A stretch of 47,338 nucleotides of DNA from Fragilariopsis cylindrus CCMP1102 (GCA_900095095.1 FMBT01000571.1:1-47338); one strand, 5' to 3'. Positions 11,001 through 22,512 are shown, counted from the first letter of the stretch. The notes: a model not told the origin generated them from the letters alone. Translations and numbers: made by a program.

Positions 11001-12195
11001 TCATTTGAGTTCCCCCCGAAACATGGGAACTACATGTGTAGGAATTTGTGAATGTTTCTTGAATAATTTTTTAAAGTCATTCTTATCTGGAACGTCACCC
11101 AATACGCATCCTCTTAATAATTCGGTTCGATGAATACCACCAGCAACAAAGATACTATCAATACCTGAATCATTTGCACCCTTCACGTCATGATGTAAAG
11201 AATCACCGACATGTGCAACCTTATCCTTTGATAAATTTAAATATTGTAAACATGCCTCAAAATGCGGTACGTGGGGTTTACCAAAACTAATACAGTCTCC
11301 ACCTAATTCTTCATATCGTTTTGAAATTGTTCCAGGCATATATCCAATAGATCCATTTGGTTTGACCATAATATAATCAGGATTAGCACATATCATAGGA
11401 ATATTACGACCCACACAAGTTCGTAACACATAATCGATTGTTGTGTGATTGTCATCATCATGGTTTTCATCCATCTTGCCAGTAGTGTGGAAATTTCCAA
11501 GTGCAATTTCTTCAGCCGCTCCATCATTATCCTCCTGACCTCTTAATACCTCCACTCCCTGTAGAATGATATAATCTGCCTCATCGGGATCGGTTGTAAC
11601 TACAACATCCCCACAAAGTTCAAGGAAACGTAGCGGCGACGGTGATGTTTTACGAGATTTCCATGTAAACCAAAGTGCTTTCTTCTTTTTCGTCATCGTC
11701 ATCGTCGTCAGTGTCGCTGTTGCGTTACTGTTCACAGCCGTACCACCGTATTCGTTACGGATATATCGTCCCGCTTCTTCACCACTAGTAACAGCATTGA
11801 CAAAATAGTTCGGACTGAAACCAAGATCAGGTAACTTCAGCTTACAAGATTCTGATGATGATGATGAATTGGACAGTATGACAAGCTTTTATTATATTTA
11901 TTAACAAGAACCTTCACTAATTCAGGTGCACCATCCAATCCATTTAATCCATTATGTAAAACACCAAATTGATCTAAAATAAATCCATCATAACGATTAA
12001 TGAGATCTTTATTGAAACAATCATGAACCTCGAAGGATTTGTTTTGTTGTTGTCGTCGTTGTCGTCGTCGTCGTCACTGACGGCGATGGCATTGGCGGTC
12101 GTTGTCGTTGATGCTGATGTTTTCCTCATCGGTATGTAATGTGTGACTCTTTGTCTTACAGTAACAAATTGGGTGTGTGTTCTTGTTATTGTCAT
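11001..12195 (-). CDS. HAD superfamily subfamily IIA hydrolase
   Basis: The minus strand contains the HAD motifs in order. Motif I is YDGFILDQFGVLHNG with the nucleophile Asp and the acid-base position replaced by Phe-Gly-Val spacing typical of subfamily IIA. Motif II is ILSNSSSS. Motif III is a Lys in FGKPHVPHFEACLQYLNL, and motif IV is VAHVGDSLHHDVKGANDSG. These enzymes are small phosphomonoesterases; substrate cannot be told. The N-terminus has a Thr/Ala/Asp-rich lead; starts at 12195 or 12129 are possible. Two one-base shifts break the frame, at the TTTT runs 12042-12045 and 11887-11890. Adding one base to each gives one continuous protein. The cap region contains an Asn/Asp/His insert. 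Its start faces the 2OG-oxygenase gene across a short divergent spacer. Confidence 0.8.
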
Positions 12196-12529
12196 CGTGA
12201 AGCACTTTTAAACATCTGAATTCCGAATTCCGAATTCTAGAATTCCGATCGTGAAAAAAATCGGCTTCTTGGATTTTGACGCGAATTGAAAGAACGCAAT
12301 TCGCGCGTTGATGTTTGATCGCGCCAAAACCATTCGATGATGTGTGAAAATAAATTAACAATTAAAAAATAAAATCCTTTATTCTTTCTTAATAAAAGAG
12401 TATCAATCAAGTATCAAGTCGGTTCATCGGTCAACTCGTTACTACGCAAAGCACATCGTAACTACTGTACGACTACGCTGATCAATCTTCAGAAGATACA
12501 ACATTACAGACGAAGACGAACGATATATA
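12196..12529. other. Divergent promoter region
   Basis: This spacer lies between the HAD gene (-) and the 2OG oxygenase gene (+). It holds a cluster of EcoRI-like GAATTCC units in near-tandem (about 12219-12247), giving a small direct and inverted repeat. No coding sequence is seen. Confidence 0.4.
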
Positions 12530-12808
12530 ATGCAAAAGTCAAAAAGAATGCTCGTCGTCTTGATGTGGATTGCACTCTTTCTAGACATCCTAGAGTGTTT
12601 CTGTCCAATGGATCCTCGTGTTGGCCCAACTATAAAAATTTCAACATCATCATCATCATCATCATCATCATTGTCGACGTCGTCCACAACGCAAAAACAC
12701 CACACAACCGTAGAATTGGATTCATATATCAACGTGACAGTAAAACTCCCACTATTTTTTCATGATAGTAGTAACAAAAATACCGACGACAACTCTGATC
12801 CATCATCA

Positions 12809-12840
<32 letters not shown>

Positions 12841-13852
12841 TCATAGTATTTACATACGACCACTTTTATCAGATGAGGAAGTTGGTATGGCATGTAGATT
12901 AGCAGAAGAATATGCAGAAGAAAATGGACGATGGGACCAACCAGATTCTGAACGACATGAATCATATTCGACATGTGATTTTCCTGTAGATGAATGTACC
13001 GAACTTGAAACATTTTTAGAATCATCAGATTTTGAACAACGATTATTTCAACAATTTTCTGATCTATACAATATCGATGTCAATGATTTATCCTACAATG
13101 ATCTATTCGTTGCATATTATCAAGGTAAAAAAGAAAATCAACAACAAAACGGCGACAACGACAACGAAGACGATGCTGATTATACGAATAGTAACATCAT
13201 GGACCGACTAGAATTACATAGAGATGGTTCACTCTTATCCTTTTCTTTATTGTTGAACCCACCCAACGAATTCGAAGGTGGTGGAACTTTTTACGATGCA
13301 CTTCGTGATGTTAAACCCACCTTTGAAGATGGTGGAATCCTCCATCCCGGTGGTGCTATACGACCCAACCGAGCTGGAGATGCCGTTTTACATTGTGGAA
13401 AGATATTGCATGGGGCTGATGTCGTTACGTCAGGACGGCGTATCGTATTGGTAGGATTCGTTGATGTTTCGAAACGATGTATCCGACCAGGTGCACTCGG
13501 TAATTCATGTAAGGAATGGGGACGAATGGATGTAGCTAAATTTCGATTAAAAAGACAGGAAAAAAAGAACCATCGGGGTTGGGTTCTGAATAATTCACGA
13601 TGGCTTAAAGATGATACTAATAATGCTGTTGTTAGGGGTTTTGTTCCTGCATCAAGTGGTGTAATTCGTAGAGCTGATCCAGAACTTTGTCGTCGTCGTC
13701 GACTCGAAATGGAAGACCTTCTATTGCGGAATATTATTCTCCCTTCAGACGAACGTGGTCCAAAAGATGATGAATATCATCAATTTTCCTGGGATAACGA
13801 AGGAGCAATTTCCATTTTAGATAATGAACTCGAAGAGCAAGATAGAATCTGA
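12530..13852 (+). CDS. Secretory-pathway 2OG-Fe(II) oxygenase
   Basis: The intact 440-residue frame starts at an ATG followed by a hydrophobic segment (residues 7-24) that looks like a signal peptide or anchor. The C-terminal half fits the double-stranded beta-helix of 2-oxoglutarate/Fe(II) oxygenases of prolyl-4-hydroxylase type. It has an iron-binding HRD at His230/Asp232, a GGGTFY strand, GDAVLHCGKILHGADVV with distal His294, and GRRIVLVGF supplying the Arg that binds 2-oxoglutarate. Poly-Ser tracts encoded by TCA/TCG runs occupy the N-terminal linker. The substrate could be a protein or small molecule; hydroxylation of a secretory protein is the simplest guess. No frame break is present in 1.3 kb. 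Confidence 0.8.
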
Positions 13853-14504
13853 TGTGTTACAGAATACTAGCGAGCTGATATAAAGGATCATAATGCGTCG
13901 AATCAATGGAAAATAAAAATTGATTAATGTTCAATACAATACAACAATAGAATAAAAAATAATAATCCCATTGATTACTTCCAAAAGGATATTTCTCGGA
14001 TGATGCCATCGCACAATCAATTTTTATTTCACCTTACCTGTTCGAACACAAGTACAAGAATCTATAACAAATTTGAAATCATTACTGCATTCTAGCTCTG
14101 ATTTACATCTCGAGCTGTTCAAGTATTACCAACTTTATGTACAGTTTTGTACTGTCCTACTGTACTACAGTACTGTATATACAGTACAATATATGGCATG
14201 ATAAGAGCTAATCTAGTACTAGATATTTACGATCATTACAGTATTCACGATTGATGACACACGTCATTTCAGATCTTATTTTCCTGAAATTGCACCCTAC
14301 TAAACTTCCCACGCACTCTCTCGATCTTCTTCTTGCTTCCTACGCACCTCCGATGAAAATACTGTCACATGCTCATTCGCACATACTGCCATCAATCGTT
14401 CGCTCATAAAACTTGCTTCGACACAAATCCACAAATCATAAAACTTACATCGACATAAAAAGAACAAAACGAAGATTCTATAATTGCATACCATACCCGA
14501 AAAA
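13853..14504. other. Intergenic spacer with nested palindromes
   Basis: This spacer lies between two plus-strand genes. About 14132-14190 is a run of overlapping TACAGTA/GTACTG units, including the perfect 18-bp palindrome GTACTGTATATACAGTAC at 14170-14187. The rest is AT-rich. An antisense open frame here and over exon 1 of argC lacks family features. Confidence 0.5.
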
Positions 14505-15999
14505 ATGAAACTTTCTATTGCCGCAATCCTGCTATGTTGTGCCCCAAGTACATTGGGATTTGCTCCTTCATCAAACCTACGATCGTCGTCGACGACGACA
14601 AGTCTTTTTGCTGCAAAGTACAAGGTATTTATCGACGGTGAGACTGGTACGACGGGACTACAAGTACGAGGAAGAATCGAGGCACGAGATGATCTCGAGA
14701 TTATTTCTCCTCCTTCTGAGTTAAGAAAAGATGAAGATACGAGGAAAAAATATATCAATGAAGCTGATGTTGTTATTTTATGTACGTAACCGTAATCAAT
14801 ATACATGACGCGTCGTCGGAGATGACGGCTCAGATGCCACTGTTATGTGATGGATAATGTATAGCTCGCTGACGACCGCTTTGTTGTTTGTTTGTTTGTT
14901 TCCCATCCCAAATGTTTTGTACTGATAATAATATAATATAAAAAATATCATAAATCTAAAGGCCTTCCGGATGCTGCATCGATAGAAGCTGCTGGATTTG
15001 TCGAATCAGACAACGACAGAACCGTAATTATCGATGCATCTACTGCCTATCGGGTTGACGATGACTGGGCATACGGATTTCCTGGTAAGTAGAATACAAA
15101 TAATGCTACTATATCTTTGCCTTGATGAAAAAAATAATCTTCGTGAAACTAAACAAATATTCATTATTTTCACCTGGTGTAATTCGATTCATTTCTCGCG
15201 TTACTATTCCAAAACTTGGCCACACACCACATGATTACGACTCTAAATGCAATTTGAATTTTTTATCTGTATTCCATTATTTGATCACATTGATTAATTT
15301 TCGGGTATTGTTATAATAGAATTATCAAAGGAACAACGAGAAAAATTGAGTAAAAGCAAGCGGATCTCTAACCCAGGTTGTTATCCTACCGGATTTATTG
15401 GATTGACCCGTCCGCTTGTTGACGCCGGTATGTTAAAGGAAGGCACACCACTCACAGTCAACGCTATATCAGGTTACTCGGGTGGTGGTAAGGCGATGAT
15501 GGAATTATTCGAAGACGACGAACAGGACAACGAACCATGGGCTGGCTACGGATATTCACTTGAACACAAGCATTTACCCGAAATGGGTAAATATTCTCTG
15601 TTGAATCGCAAACCTATCTTCCAACCCCAAATCTCTACATTTGCCCAGGGTATGGTTGTTTCGGTACCGCTCCACTACGATTGGCTTTCAAAGGGATGTA
15701 ATGGTGAAAAAATCCATGAAACTCTTTCTAAACACTACGAGGGAAGTAATTTTGTCTCAGTAATGCCTCTTGGAGAAGCAAATGTAAAGGAGGCTGGATT
15801 ACTTGAACGGGGAGCATTCTTGAGACCTGATACTCTTGTCAATACAAACAAGATGGAATTATTCGTCTTTCCCAATGATGAGGCAGAGCAAGTTGTTCTG
15901 TGTGCCAGACTTGACAATCTTGGCAAGGGTGCAAGTGGCGCCGCTGTACAAAATCTGAACATTGCACTAGGTTTGGACGAAACCATCGGTTTGGTTTAA
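14505..15999 (+). CDS. argC: N-acetyl-gamma-glutamyl-phosphate reductase, plastid-targeted
   Basis: ArgC makes N-acetylglutamate semialdehyde in arginine synthesis, using NADPH. Three exons (14505-14781, 14962-15084, 15320-15999) splice at GT/AG sites into exactly 359 codons plus stop. The precursor begins with a signal peptide ending in a GFAPSS motif typical of diatom plastid import. The mature part has the [14 protein letters not shown] dinucleotide-binding turn, [19 protein letters not shown] and the active-site NPGCYPTG with Cys154. [15 protein letters not shown] and the C-terminal [17 protein letters not shown] block follow. Splice junctions join LCLPDA and GFPELS precisely, which fixes the introns. 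The ATG at 14505 is the first Met in frame. No frame error is present. Confidence 0.93.
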
Positions 16000-16612
16000 A
16001 CACCTACTATACTTGATCTTTGCACTAAATTAATCTTATCTATCCGAAATTACTAACGAAAGTATAGTACAATTGTAGGATAATTGCGAAAGCAAATATA
16101 TGAAATTTGGACGATAGTTAGCAGCTGTAATAATTAAGCTTAGTTGTATTTCTGTATTACTGCTATGTGGAATTTATTATTTCTAACAATTTAAAGTGCT
16201 TACAATGTGGGATAGGCTCGGAATTGAGCTTTTAACCTCAGCATCAGACTAGTAATACAATGCACTGTGCTGTACTAAGCTCAATTTAGACGGAAGATAT
16301 CAGAACACCATCTCCTTTGTACTTTGTACAGCAGATGGTGGAACAGCTTTTAGTTGAATTTCGAATTTTCTTCGAAAACGTTCGTTGAGAGGAAGTGATC
16401 ATATTACTTAACAAGACCACACATACCTATGCGCGACCAAAATAATTTTTGAGATTATCACACAAATTTTATCCGAGGAAAATTCCTACATTATTGTACC
16501 TGTATTTCTTCTTTCGGCATTGAAAGAACAGCATTCGACACGAAACTGTTGCCTCTACGATCACATTATACATAAATTGAAATCGTCTACCAGCATTACT
16601 GATATCGAGACG
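16000..16612. other. Intergenic spacer
   Basis: This spacer lies between argC and the sedolisin gene, both on the plus strand. A GC-richer stretch at 16205-16290 has short inverted segments (GAGCTT/AAGCTC) but does not fold as a tRNA by eye. No coding region is supported. Confidence 0.4.
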
Positions 16613-18376
16613 ATGAATCGTTTCAAAACTCCGAATATGTCACTTTTCATGTATTGCATCATATTTACCTTCTCGGCACTGCTACTTGCACATCATAAAG
16701 TGACTTCTTTCGAACTAGTTGTGGGTCTCCCACATGAAAACGAGGCGCTTCTAGAACGCAGATTTTGGCAGATTGCAGATCCAAAGGACGAATTGTACCT
16801 GCAACATTTGTCGTTGAACGAAGTACGTGACATTATATCTCCCCCCAAAGCAACACATGACGCCGTTATCACCTGGCTCAAAGATTTAGGAGCAACGTTC
16901 ACCACCATCGGTCCACTGGGTGATATTGTCACTGCCATATTTGATGAACGGATCACCTTCTCCAACAACAACGCCACTATTCCAGCATGCCCATCATCTT
17001 TGAACATCGATTTTCTGTTGCGTAGAGACGAAAAATTACCAAAATCTACAGTCAATATTGACCACCAATATCGGCACCAAAAGAACCTGACCGCACTATT
17101 GAATGGACCATACTGTCCTTCTGCACAAAAAAGCGCTTATGGTATTCCTGCAGATTTGATTGCCACCAACGACACAACCTTGCAAATGGTTTGGGGTCCC
17201 GGTACATTCGGGTTCGATTCATCGCAGCTTGAACATCTCAAGACTTCTGACGTACCACTTTTAAATCTATCCCGTGTGGTCTACGACACGACTTATCATG
17301 GAGAGCAGGGTGGTGATAACTTTAATGAAGGAAATCTCGACACAATGATGATTTCTTCGTTCGGTTTAAACGTACGTACACTTGTTTCAAATACCAACAC
17401 ATCAGCCTCTACCGAGGAAGGGAACGGATTCGGACAAGCTCTTTTAGATTTCGTCACGCAATTATCGACACGAGACGAGCTGCCACAAGTCTTGTCCATG
17501 TCTTTAGGAAGTCTTGGTGCATTTTCTTGTAACTTGTTGTGCGAAGAAGCAGCAAAACAAGGAATCACAAATACCGACTGCAACGACTTTTTGCAACAGC
17601 AGCGTCAAGTTTGTATGTATTTGAGTGAAAAGCAAGTGGATCGTATCTCTGCCGGTTTCAAAATTCTTGGTGCACGAGGTGTGTCCGTATTTGCTAGCAG
17701 TGGTGATGGTGGTTCGCACTTTTCTTTTCAACCTTTTAAAGGTAATACCAACATTGCCATAGTACTGAACGAGGTATCCTGTAGATTGAATATGCCAGTC
17801 TTTCCAACAGCTTCTCCCTACGTGATTTCAATTGGAGGCACGGATTGGGATAAAAATTTAGACCAACTAAATCCCAAGAAACCAGAGGCGTGGTCAGGAA
17901 GCGGTGGTGGCTTTTCTTGGCAATTTGCACGACCTTATCATCAACAAAGGATTGTCTCCGACTACTTGAACACACATAAAGGACAAAATGGCTTCCCAAT
18001 CCCCAACACGGCCTTCGATTCGTTAGGAAGAGCATACCCAGATATCTCCGCAGTTGCCAATTGGGGCACCTCGCAATCGTGTCCAACGACTGCGGGGATA
18101 TGGAGCTTGATCATGGATCATCGTCTAAATGCAGGACTTCCACCATTGGGATTTCTTGCACCACGTCTCTGGCAAGTGAACGAACAGTTTCCTGGTGAAG
18201 CATACGAAAGCGTGAAGACGGGAAATACAAAGACTGCATGCGACACTGGATTCCCATCGACTGAGGATGGGTGGGATCCTGTCACGGGATGGGGACGTCC
18301 AATTTGGGCCGGAATGGCGAAACATTTTGGCAGTGACGATGCATTGCTGTTTGATGAAGTTGTGAAGATTAAATAA
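16613..18376 (+). CDS. Sedolisin-family (S53) serine peptidase, tripeptidyl-peptidase-like
   Basis: The 587-residue protein starts at the first ATG (16613) with a signal segment. A Pro_kumamolisin-type propeptide follows (LPHENEALLERRFWQIADP, YLQHLSLNEVRDIISPP), then the catalytic domain. The S53 triad is visible: Glu239 and Asp243 in NEGNLD, the oxyanion Asp365 in ASSGDGGSHF, and nucleophile Ser487 in GTSQSCPTTAG. The GGTDWD and GWDPVTGWGRP segments match the family and its calcium site. The closest layout is CLN2/TPP1, an acid lysosomal tripeptidyl peptidase, so a vacuolar or secreted acid protease is likely. Between PDISAVA and GTS the chain is roughly 18 residues shorter than in TPP1, so a strand just before the nucleophile is missing. 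The enzyme may be altered. Confidence 0.88.
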   Translation: MNRFKTPNMSLFMYCIIFTFSALLLAHHKVTSFELVVGLPHENEALLERRFWQIADPKDELYLQHLSLNEVRDIISPPKATHDAVITWLKDLGATFTTIGPLGDIVTAIFDERITFSNNNATIPACPSSLNIDFLLRRDEKLPKSTVNIDHQYRHQKNLTALLNGPYCPSAQKSAYGIPADLIATNDTTLQMVWGPGTFGFDSSQLEHLKTSDVPLLNLSRVVYDTTYHGEQGGDNFNEGNLDTMMISSFGLNVRTLVSNTNTSASTEEGNGFGQALLDFVTQLSTRDELPQVLSMSLGSLGAFSCNLLCEEAAKQGITNTDCNDFLQQQRQVCMYLSEKQVDRISAGFKILGARGVSVFASSGDGGSHFSFQPFKGNTNIAIVLNEVSCRLNMPVFPTASPYVISIGGTDWDKNLDQLNPKKPEAWSGSGGGFSWQFARPYHQQRIVSDYLNTHKGQNGFPIPNTAFDSLGRAYPDISAVANWGTSQSCPTTAGIWSLIMDHRLNAGLPPLGFLAPRLWQVNEQFPGEAYESVKTGNTKTACDTGFPSTEDGWDPVTGWGRPIWAGMAKHFGSDDALLFDEVVKIK

Positions 18377-18662
18377 ACAACTGCACTAGAGATTATCTAA
18401 AAGATTCTGAAGCTTTCGAAATCAACTAATATTACAAACGCTAAAGGGTTATGGCATTGGAGTAAAGAACAGGTTGAATGGATCTATTCTTCAAAAAAGT
18501 CAAACAAGTGAACTCACGAATCGGTTTTTAACATTGTTTTCGTTCGTCATAGGTTAAAATCACACAATTATCTATATGGAGCTACCAACTATTTCATTTT
18601 ACTATTTTTATATTATTTTCTATTATTATTATTACTGATGTATATAACAATTAACTTCTCTA

Positions 18663-20079
18663 CTACCATTTTTTGTGCCATTTTTTGTGTTTCAGGACTA
18701 GTATCACTAATAAAATGAATATTGTAATGACTAAACAAAAGATACATTTCATCGGTCTTGCATTCTTTTGTGCCTTTTCTGCACGTTCTAATTGTGTAAC
18801 CCCCGTTTTGGTACTTTCTACTACAGCTTCCATATTATAATCAATTCGATCTAATATCGTACCTTGATCAATAACAAGAACAGCTAATTCTTTAAATATT
18901 GTACCCAGTTCTTCTATAGATTGTGCAATTTTCGATATTTCCTGATCACGCGATCCAATTGCTTCCTGTAGGTCATCGACGACCTGTACCTGTTGTGTTG
19001 TAAAGAATCCACCCTCCTCTGTGGATAAATCAATCCCTGCAAAGTGATCATTCGACGTGGCACCCGTTATATCGAATCCACTTTTTTGAGCACGAACTTC
19101 TGCTAAGTATTTACGTTGTGATTGTCGAAAGTCCACACTCAATTCTTGTAATTGCTTTGCTAAACTACGTTGAATATTGGCACCAATCGCCGCCTCCTCC
19201 CCACCCGCACGACGTGTTGCTGTACCGACTTGCTTTAATATACGTTCCGCTCTACGGAATTTATCAGTAACGTCACGTGTCATAGTTTCAATCCGTATTT
19301 CCATATCATCTAAATCTTTACCAAACACAGATCCAACACGAGATGCATGCAACGAACGTAAATCTTCCATCAGTCGTCGTATATCTTGTAATATTAATTT
19401 CACCTGATCGACATCAACCACCCACGTTGGTTGTTTTTGTTTTGTATTGTTGTTGTTAAGGTTTGTCATTTGAATACCATCACTACCCTCCTGTTTATTG
19501 TTTGTTTGTTTGTTGTTCATATTATGAATTTAAATGTTGATCACATTATCGTTGTTGTGATTTTATTATTATGTTGTGTTTGTTTTGCGATTTGGATTTG
19601 TTTGATTGATACAATAATGCATCATCGGATCAACGAACGAACGAACGAACGAACGAGATTTTATTTTAAGGGTTTTGCAAAGAATTAAAAAATGAAACGA
19701 AATAAAAATACAGTGAGAATATGCAATGCAGGCAGTTTGCATAGATGATTTCTTTTTTAAGTTTTAATGAACGCTAATTCAATTTGTGCCTACGCATCTT
19801 GATTCATTGTTTTTTTATTTTTTCTATTCGTTATGAACCTGACAAATAAGCGCTTCTTTTTTTCTTTTCTTCGTTTCGCTCTATATACAATAACTAAAAA
19901 TATATAATACTCACCTCCATCAGCATCAAGGAATGTCCATCACCATCATCGTCTCTACTACTTCCACCAGCTGTTAAGCGATTACTTTTATCAGTATTAT
20001 CATTACCGGTTGCTATTCTTCGTTTTAATGCATTCGTCCTTCGATCGAAATACGCATTCGTTAAATCACGACTTGCCAT
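18663..20079 (-). CDS. Qa-SNARE, syntaxin-16/Tlg2-like
   Basis: Exon 1 (20079-19915) encodes MASRDLTNAYFDRRTNALKR, like the N-peptide of syntaxin 16/Tlg2 that binds Vps45. After a 424-nt intron (19914-19491, GTGAGT...AAACAG), exon 2 (19490-18663) encodes the three-helix Habc region starting at PTWVVDVDQVKLILQDIRRL. The SNARE motif follows with the central Gln in LVIDQGTILDRIDYNM, then a C-terminal membrane anchor (CIFCLVITIFILLVILVL) and a short basic tail. Exons sum to 993 nt, 330 residues, in frame. This SNARE acts in endosome-to-trans-Golgi fusion in yeast, animals and plants. An Asn-rich linker near the exon junction comes from AAC repeats. Confidence 0.9.
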
Positions 20080-20503
20080 CTTATTTATTATTCTTATTAC
20101 GCACGGTTTACTACTACTATTCGAACGAAAAATTGAAAACTCTTGCCCCTTTATTGACAATTTTGTCTGCTTCTTCTGTAAATGAGTAGTGTATCGTAAT
20201 GAATACAATATGTTGTCACACTGTCTCCACTATCGAATATGGGTATGGCTTGTATTACTTTGTTGTAATTGATAGACAATTTTAAATTTTATGTACAGTA
20301 AAATTCAAAATGCCATGACTGCTTTTGTCGCGTCGTCGTCGGTTGGAATGTAAAAATTCAATGACTCAATGTTGAATATCCTTGTCCCCCTTTTAAAGGT
20401 TATTAGTCTATGATAAAGGGGGCCAGAAAATAAAATTTAAACATAGAGATATATTTTTTTTAATAAGTTTGAGCCTCTTTCAATTTGCTCTTTCATAGAT
20501 ATA
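20080..20503. other. Spacer upstream of the SNARE gene
   Basis: AT-rich sequence with several poly-A/T runs lies between the SNARE start (-) and the methyltransferase remnant (+). Codons for the missing N-terminus of the methyltransferase were sought here and not found. Confidence 0.4.
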
Positions 20504-21486
20504 TTGTATTATGATAATATTATATTATTATTATTAGAAGAATTTTTAAGAATATTCCGTAAACAAGATTTTGATGGATGGGGACAAAGTTATACACAAA
20601 CAAAAAAGAAAATAACTCCATTCAAATCAAAATATAATCCACAATATTTAAAATCAGGGATGGCAATATATGAATCTGCATGCGGTATTGGATTAAATTT
20701 ACATATGACATTAGAAAAAAAGATAATCATGATATAAGTGAGTTGGTTGTGTATGGGGATGAATATGTAAAAGAATCGGTAGAAAAGGCAAATGAAGTGG
20801 TATTAAGTGACGGTGTTATTCCTGCAAGGAATTATTTGTAATGGTGATTCTACGGATATAAGCCATGTACCATCAAATAATGCATTTGATTTGGTCTATA
20901 CTGGATGTATATCACCACATCAGGCAGGGTCCATTACATATGGAAGATACCAATGATTGGGAACGATTGACCGATATATGTAAAAGCCTAAAGGATAAGA
21001 AGAAAAATGATTGGATAGGACAAAAATTATGGAAACTTATAGTCCAAAAACAACGCGATTGGTATGGAAAATGGGTAGCAGAAATGGCACGTATTGCAAA
21101 GCCGGGAGTTCCTGTCATTATTGAACAAGTATCGGTTCCATATTGTGATGACCAGGTGAGTAGTACAGACAAATTAAGTGAATTTTTTAATTATATTTGT
21201 CTACTGTAACATAAGAAACATCTAACTAACTAAACACTCTCGTTGCTGTTGCTGTATTTGTCGTCTTGATAATACAAACATCAATCGTTGATCATACATA
21301 TTACGCTACGCTAGGATGATTGGGGTGGAGTAAGTAGGAAGTTTTGGTATAAAGCTGCCAAAGAAAAATTCATATAATTGGAATATCGATCCAAATTCTA
21401 TTGAAATGATGGATGATAATATTATTCATCCATTACGATACCATGTATTCATGATGTATTCATGCTCAAAAAGTAGGACTAAGTAA
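20504..21486 (+). pseudogene. SAM-dependent methyltransferase remnant (diatom family)
   Basis: Pieces of one protein follow each other. They are FDGWGQSYTQTKKKITPF and GMAIYESACGIGLNLHMTLE (the SAM-binding glycine motif), then VVYGDEYVKESVEKANEV, CNGDSTDISHVPSNNAFDLVYTG, DWYGKWVAEMARIAKPGVPV and IIEQVSVPYCDDQ. A GT/AG intron (about 21155-21314) leads to DDWGGVSRKFWYKAAKEKF, and a final segment reads NIDPNSIEMMDDNIIHPLRYHVFM. This is a known diatom methyltransferase-like layout. The frame changes at the A7 run 20715-20721, near 20830, near 20930 and near 21370. Not all are simple one-base losses: one needs a loss or two additions. The usual N-terminal third and a starting ATG are missing. I call it a probable pseudogene, though it may be an active gene with errors and an unseen first exon. 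Confidence 0.6.
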
Positions 21487-21544
21487 ATAAATATAGATAA
21501 TATTGTTTTATATAGGATTGATTTAATTTTAGATTTTCGTCTTC

Positions 21545-21708
21545 TTAGAAACAATATTTAGGTGGAATAAACAATGATGGATCAATTAATGTCGTTGATT
21601 GGTTGTCGTTGTTGCTGAAGAGGTTATTATTATCATTATTACTATTATTATTATTATTATTATTGGATGTACTAGTACTAGTAGTACTAGTACTAGTACT
21701 AGTACTAG

Positions 21709-21745
<37 letters not shown>

Positions 21746-22512
21746 ATAATTTAATACTTGAAATGTAGCTTTCATTGTATGAAAATACCATGAATCTGGT
21801 ATATTTGTTATTGGATCAATATAGTAATCAATAAAATTAGCTTTCGTATATCCACATACTAATTTATTATTATTATTATCATTACGGGAAGAAAATGATG
21901 GTCCTAATGATATAGTTGCATTATCTTGTAAAAAATCTGGTCGAAGTATACCAACAGAAAATTTTATTGGTGTGCATATTTGTTTAGAGGGTGTAAAGTA
22001 ATAGGATTGACCTGTATTTAATTCTAAATCCCATAACGCATTATTCATATCCATATCGTCATTATCATCCTCAGAATAAATTTGAATTAAATTACCACCA
22101 TACTTATAATCATAATATGTTATAGTTATTGCTGGACTAACTTTTGAATCCATATCGGGGATACGTCTTTGTGTAATAATTAAAGAATTTGGCCATATAG
22201 GTGGACGTGTTGGACATAAGGGTGTTTCGTTAATGGTATTGTTCTTATTATTGCTGTTGTTGTTGTGGTTGTTTTTGTTGTTGTCGAATAAAGATTTGTT
22301 CTGCTCGAATATCTCTACCGAGTCAGATTGTATAATTGTCTTTGTTGATGTTGTTGTCAATAGTAGAATATGCTGATGTTGTTGTTGTTGTTGTTCCGTA
22401 ATCCATATAGGTACCCGCTGTAATGTAACATAACAATATAGAATACCGAATATAAGAGTGGCATACAAAAATGGGGATAATACAAAAGTGTACTACGTCG
22501 AGTACTAGTCAT
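21545..22512 (-). CDS. Secreted At4g14100-like protein
   Basis: The core resembles the plant protein family typified by At4g14100, of unproven biochemical role (loosely annotated as glycosyl-group transferase). Matching blocks are ITYYDYKYGGNLIQIY, LWDLELNTGQSYYFT, VGILRPDFLQDNATISLG, VCGYTKANFIDYYID, DSWYFHTMKATFQVLNY and the C-terminal IPPKYCF. Paired Cys residues suggest an extracellular or lumenal place. A hydrophobic N-terminal segment (LYATLIFGILYCYVTL) follows the ATG at 22512 only if one base is added to the A5 run at 22467-22471; otherwise the long frame has no ATG. Asn-rich and Thr/Ser repeat linkers interrupt the fold. Confidence 0.6.
21671..21745 (+). repeat. Compound ACT-AGT / GTT microsatellite inside coding sequence
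   Basis: A run of ACTAGT units (itself palindromic) merges into about twelve GTT triplets. On the minus strand it codes a Thr13 tract followed by alternating Ser/Thr in the At4g14100-like protein. Length variation here would change the linker, not the frame, as long as units are triplets. Confidence 0.9.

Noticed and set aside
3735..12045. Programmed ribosomal frameshift sites at the breaks
   Set aside because: The breaks lack a common heptamer or a downstream pseudoknot by eye, differ in base, and occur several times in a single gene; missing bases explain them better.
14300..14806. 168-codon minus-strand frame over argC exon 1
   Set aside because: It overlaps the signal peptide and first exon of argC and shows no domain.
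16205..16290. Possible tRNA-like fold
   Set aside because: Inverted segments exist, but no acceptor stem, anticodon arm or T-arm consensus could be laid out.
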